Assembly: GCA_030425745.1 (NCBI GenBank)
Contig: JAUHZW010000083.1
Location: forward strand, 1 to 8,541
DNA length: 8,541 nt
Reading direction: 5' to 3'
Origin: Actinomycetes bacterium
GTDB lineage: Bacteria > Actinomycetota > Actinomycetes > S36-B12
A model generated the notes under the pieces. The model saw only the letters and a list, made by a program, of their open reading frames with translations. It did not search any database and was not told the origin of the DNA. Below, piece by piece: positions 5,511-8,541 of this stretch. The translations under genes and the position numbers were made by a program. Numbering within the stretch: position 1 is the stretch's first letter; each line of letters starts with the position of its first letter.

Positions 5511-5563
5511 GAGGGGGCACGCCCAGTCAAGGTCCACCCGGAACGCGCTGAGGGAGGGGATGC

Positions 5564-7708
5564 ATGTCTGTGTTCGCCCGCCCGCCCGTCCGGACTCCCG
5601 GTGCCCTGGCCATGCTCAACCTGCTGGCCTGCGCGAGCTATGCCGTGGTGGGTGCCCTCACCCTGCTGCTCGGCCAGTACAGCGGACTGGCCTCGCCGGT
5701 GTGGCCCGCTGCCGGCATCGCCTTCGCGATGGCCTACGCCTGGGGCTGGCGGGTCCTGCCCGGTGTGGCACTCGGCTCTCTGGCCGCCAACGCGGTGACC
5801 CTCGCCCGCCTCGACAGCATCACCGGCGAGTCGATCACGGTGACCGTGGTCATCGGACTGGGTGCGGCCCTGCAGGCGGCGGTGGGCGCCATCCTGGTCG
5901 GTCGGGCCATCGGCTTCCGGGCCAGCCTCACTCGCGGTGGCCAGATCCTGGCCTTTCTCATCTTCGCCGGTGTTCTGAGCACCGTCGTCAACGCCAGCAT
6001 CGCCACGGCGGCCCAGGTGGCAGCCGGAACGGCAAGCCCCGACACCGCGATGCTCGTGTGGCTGACATGGTGGGTCGGCGACTCGATCGGTGTGATCGTC
6101 TTCGCGCCGATCACGTTGATGTTGATACCGGACCAGCAGCCCGTATGGCGTGGACGGCGCTGGCGCGTGGCCGTGCCCGGGGTCGTGATGGTCGCGCTCT
6201 TCGCCGGGTTCTTCCTGCAGTCGGAGATGCGTGCAGACGCCGAGCTTCAGGCCGATGTCGAGCGGCTGGCGAACACCGCGGCTGCCGATCTGGAGCGCAA
6301 TGTGGCCCGGCATCAGGAGGTCCTGGAGGGTCTCAGCAGCTACTTCGAGGCTTCCGAGGAGGTGACGGCGGCAGAGTTCGATCGCTTCACCGAGAGTGCC
6401 CTGCGGCGGTTCCCGAACCTCGCGGCCCTGTCCTGGAATCCCATCGTCGCGAACAGTGACCTCGCCGCGTTCGAGGCGTACCAGCGTCAGCAGCCGGGCC
6501 TGGAGGGCTTCACCGTCACCGAGCGGAACGACAACGGAGATCTGGTGCCGGTGTCCGACCGTGACTACTACGTCACCGTTGGGTACATCTCGCCACTCGA
6601 GGCCAATCGCGCGGCCCTCGGGTATGACATCAACTCCAATCCGGTGCGCCAGCGGGCCATCAACACGGCACTGGAACTGGGCATCCCCGCGGCCACGGCT
6701 CCCATCGATCTGGTGCAGGAATCCGGCACGCAGAAGGGCATGCTGGCGCTCGTGCCCGTCACCTCGGTGGGCGGGCAGTCCGACGACACAGGTCGTCCAC
6801 TGGGTTTCGCTGTCGGGGTCTATCGATTGCAGGATCTGCTCGCGGACACTTTCGACAACGGGCGCTGGGACAACGTTGACCTCAACCTCGTCGATGTCAC
6901 CTCACCGGTGGACCCGCAGGAGATAGCAGAGCGCACGTCGCCGCGGCCCCCCACGGTCGATCTGGCCCCGGGCGCAGAGCCCGTTGCCAAGAGCGATCGC
7001 TTCACGGTGTTCGGGCGAACGTGGCAACTGGAGGTGACGCCCACCAGCGGTCCGCTGGCTCAGCGGGCCTCTGCCGCCACGCCCAGTGTCGAACTCGTGG
7101 GCCTGCTCGTCATCTTCCTGCTGCAGGCGTTCGTGCTGCTCGTCACCGGGCTCGAGCGCAAGGCGGTCCGACAGGCCGAACAGTCGGAGGCCGAGGCGAA
7201 CACCGACCACCTCACCGGGCTGCAGAACAGGCGGGCCTTCCTCACCAACCTCACCAGAGTGCGCGAGCGCTCCGCGACGCAGGGCACCTCCGATGCCCTC
7301 ATGTTCCTGGACCTCGACCGATTCAAGGCGGTCAATGACCGCGGTGGCCACGAGGCCGGTGACCTCATGCTCCGAAACGTCGCGCGGGTCCTTCGTGACA
7401 ACGTGCGCAGCCGAGACGTAGTGGCCCGCATCGGCGGTGACGAGTTCGCGATCATCCTGAACAACTGCACCGCGGACCGCGCACTGCAGATCGGATCCGC
7501 GCTGGTGGCCGGCGTCGAGGCCATCCGCGTGCCCGACCACGGCGAGGACCTCAGCGTGGGCATCAGCATCGGCATCGCCGAGATCCTCCCGGACGACGGA
7601 CTGGGCATCGATGAGCTGATCCGCCGGGCGGACGACGCCTGCTACGAGGCCAAGAACGCCGGCGGCGGCACCCGGTTGCACGTGCCGGACGAGACCCCTC
7701 AGGTCTGA
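5564..7708 (+). CDS. Membrane diguanylate cyclase, MASE1-CHASE-GGDEF architecture
   Basis: This 714-residue sensor enzyme is predicted to make cyclic di-GMP from two GTP. GGGAGGGG (5552-5559) precedes the ATG by four bases. Residues about 16-210 are a multi-helix MASE1 membrane sensor, with the characteristic WLTWWVGDSIG at 166-176. The part at about 230-435 is a CHASE extracytoplasmic ligand domain (SSYFEASEEVTAAEF, ALSWNP, DYYVTVGYISPLEANRAALGYDI). A final helix lies at about 509-531, then a polar helical linker and the GGDEF domain from D548 (DHLTGLQNRR). The metal-binding D583 (FLDLDRFK), the intact GGDEF active site at 624-628 and the RxxD inhibitory site R615-SR-D618 are all present, so it should be active and subject to product inhibition. 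No EAL domain is seen. The signal sensed is unknown. It stands alone and converges with the Nudix gene. Confidence 0.94.
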   Translation: MSVFARPPVRTPGALAMLNLLACASYAVVGALTLLLGQYSGLASPVWPAAGIAFAMAYAWGWRVLPGVALGSLAANAVTLARLDSITGESITVTVVIGLGAALQAAVGAILVGRAIGFRASLTRGGQILAFLIFAGVLSTVVNASIATAAQVAAGTASPDTAMLVWLTWWVGDSIGVIVFAPITLMLIPDQQPVWRGRRWRVAVPGVVMVALFAGFFLQSEMRADAELQADVERLANTAAADLERNVARHQEVLEGLSSYFEASEEVTAAEFDRFTESALRRFPNLAALSWNPIVANSDLAAFEAYQRQQPGLEGFTVTERNDNGDLVPVSDRDYYVTVGYISPLEANRAALGYDINSNPVRQRAINTALELGIPAATAPIDLVQESGTQKGMLALVPVTSVGGQSDDTGRPLGFAVGVYRLQDLLADTFDNGRWDNVDLNLVDVTSPVDPQEIAERTSPRPPTVDLAPGAEPVAKSDRFTVFGRTWQLEVTPTSGPLAQRASAATPSVELVGLLVIFLLQAFVLLVTGLERKAVRQAEQSEAEANTDHLTGLQNRRAFLTNLTRVRERSATQGTSDALMFLDLDRFKAVNDRGGHEAGDLMLRNVARVLRDNVRSRDVVARIGGDEFAIILNNCTADRALQIGSALVAGVEAIRVPDHGEDLSVGISIGIAEILPDDGLGIDELIRRADDACYEAKNAGGGTRLHVPDETPQV

Positions 7709-8256
7709 CGGGCCCGCTCCCACAGCGCCAGCGCGGCAATGCTGTGCGAGTCGGTCATCCGGCCGTCCCGGATGAGCCCCCAGACCTCGTCGAGGGTGAA
7801 GGTCCCGGAGCGCATGTCCTGCTCCTCGATCTCACGACGTGGCGGCACCTGGTGAAGGTCCTCGGCGAGGAAGACGTCGAACCCGTTGGTGGATCGTCCG
7901 TAGCCGGCATGCAGGAAGCCGAGATGCTGCCAGGCACCGGCTGTGAGACCGGCCTCCTCCTCGAGCTCGACCGCGGCGACCTGCTCAGGCGTCGTCGCAC
8001 GGTCACTGCCGACCGAGCCCTGCGGGAACTCCCAGAGTCGCGCTCCCACGGGGTAACGGAACTGCTCGACGAGATGGAAGCGCTCGCCGTCCCACGGGAG
8101 CACCAGGGCGAAGTCCCGCGCGCGCATCACTCCGTAGAGCCCCGTGGACCCGTCACGGCGTTGGACGGTGTCCTCCGTGAGCGTCATCCACGGGTTCTCG
8201 TAGACCACCCGGGAATCGAGGCACCGCACGTCTGGGTCCTCGTCGCTGCTGGTCAT
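7699..8256 (-). CDS. Nudix hydrolase
   Basis: This is a 185-residue cytoplasmic pyrophosphohydrolase that cleaves a nucleoside-diphosphate-linked substrate, with Mg2+ held by the Nudix helix. The core is FPQGS (77-81) and AAVELEEEAGL (94-104), with the acidic residues E97, E100 and E101. The canonical Arg of REUxEExGU is Val96, and the Gly-to-Glu spacing of the classic box is altered by the GSVGSDRATTPEQ stretch. WEFPQGS followed by a longer loop is, as I recall, a recurring subtype, and the LGFLHAGYGRSTNGFDVFLA segment after the box resembles ADP-ribose/GDP-sugar pyrophosphatases. The substrate cannot be assigned. Its 3' end overlaps the cyclase gene by 10 bp tail to tail. A TAGATT box ending six bases before the ATG suggests a leaderless message. 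Confidence 0.9.
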   Translation of the reverse strand: MTSSDEDPDVRCLDSRVVYENPWMTLTEDTVQRRDGSTGLYGVMRARDFALVLPWDGERFHLVEQFRYPVGARLWEFPQGSVGSDRATTPEQVAAVELEEEAGLTAGAWQHLGFLHAGYGRSTNGFDVFLAEDLHQVPPRREIEEQDMRSGTFTLDEVWGLIRDGRMTDSHSIAALALWERARQT

Positions 8257-8262
8257 GTGACG

Positions 8263-8291
8263 AATCTAGCGTTCGGGGTGATCACCTCTCC
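8263..8291 (-). promoter_or_regulatory. Possible leaderless promoter of the Nudix gene
   Basis: On the minus strand TAGATT (8268-8263) is a good -10 box and ends six bases before the ATG at 8256, so transcription would start at or next to the start codon. No Shine-Dalgarno sequence is present in that gap. The -35 region (GGAGAG, 8291-8286, 17-nt spacing) is weak. Confidence 0.4.
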
Positions 8292-8351
8292 GTCGGCCGG
8301 ATCGGCGCCTACGCTGCGGATCGACGTGACAGGACGACCGGACGGAGCACC

Positions 8352-8541
8352 ATGCACGCGAACCCGACCGTGGACAACGATCAGCGGCTCGATCTCGGTG
8401 AGGGTCCGGTGTGGGACGTCGAGCGGCAGCAGCTGTGGTGGGTCGACAGTGAGGCGGGACTCGTCTTCCGTGGCCGTCTTGACGGGGATTCCCTCGCAGT
8501 CGACGAGATCCGGGACATGGGCGAGAAGGTGGGCTCGGTCA
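8352..8541 (+). CDS. SMP-30/gluconolactonase/LRE-family protein, N-terminal part (runs off window)
   Basis: The frame opens at ATG 8352, four bases after GGAG (8344-8347), and stays open for 63 codons to the window edge with no stop. LDLGEGPVWDVERQQLWWVD (residues 13-32) is the first blade signature of the SMP-30 beta-propeller; E17 in GEGPVW corresponds to the conserved metal-binding Glu of the family. Members hydrolyse sugar lactones or related esters. The other metal ligands and the real length lie outside the window. It is divergent from the Nudix gene with a 95-bp spacer, which contains a weak -10-like TACGCT at 8310-8315. Confidence 0.85.
   Translation, partial: MHANPTVDNDQRLDLGEGPVWDVERQQLWWVDSEAGLVFRGRLDGDSLAVDEIRDMGEKVGSV

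Noticed and set aside
5360..5563. A c-di-GMP riboswitch in front of the diguanylate cyclase gene
   Set aside because: The region lacks the conserved GEMM core elements that I know, and the best -10 candidate lies downstream of most of the structure.
1..8541. CRISPR array, phage genes, transposase or toxin-antitoxin pair
   Set aside because: No regularly spaced repeats, transposase motifs, integrase or small paired genes were seen on either strand.

Overview
The window looks like chromosomal DNA of a high-GC Gram-positive bacterium (Actinomycetota). Codons mostly end in G or C. Ribosome binding sites are AGGAG or GGGAGGGG where they can be seen. The tmRNA ends in the usual ALAA tag terminus, and the gene families (XRE-cupin regulator, RhtA-like EamA exporter, KstD-like flavoprotein, MASE1-CHASE-GGDEF protein, SMP-30) are common in that phylum. 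I cannot name a genus. The tag peptide ANKKQSADAFALAA is the best clue for anyone who can search it.

Layout. 1-693: one reading frame whose first ~65 residues resemble the start of an RlmI-type rRNA methyltransferase and whose remainder is the last third or so of an MFS transporter; this looks like a rearrangement or assembly junction near base 260. 719-780: a 22-bp-stem hairpin. 892-1259: ssrA (tmRNA), with tag frame and pseudoknot PK1 readable. 1265-1331: a perfect 32-bp inverted repeat with a 3-nt loop, between convergent ssrA and the XRE-cupin gene, probably a bidirectional terminator. 1455-2963: divergent XRE-cupin regulator (-) and EamA exporter (+), which share a 32-bp palindrome that contains both start codons. 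2972-5325: divergent TetR regulator (-) and KstD-like FAD oxidoreductase (+), with two identical 13-bp palindromic sites 21 bp apart between them. 5326-5563: a 238-bp spacer with a terminator-like hairpin, an 11-bp-period direct repeat and two further hairpins. 5564-7708: a membrane diguanylate cyclase with intact active and inhibitory sites. 7699-8256 (-): a Nudix hydrolase whose stop region overlaps the cyclase by 10 bp. 8352-8541: the start of an SMP-30/gluconolactonase-family gene that runs off the window.

The genes form separate small units rather than one pathway. Two are self-contained regulator-target pairs (XRE-cupin/EamA and TetR/flavoprotein) with operators that can be seen directly. 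I found no phage, insertion sequence, CRISPR array or defence system. The most noteworthy signals are the left-edge gene fusion, the start-codon-containing palindrome, the twin TetR-type operators and the perfect palindrome after ssrA.
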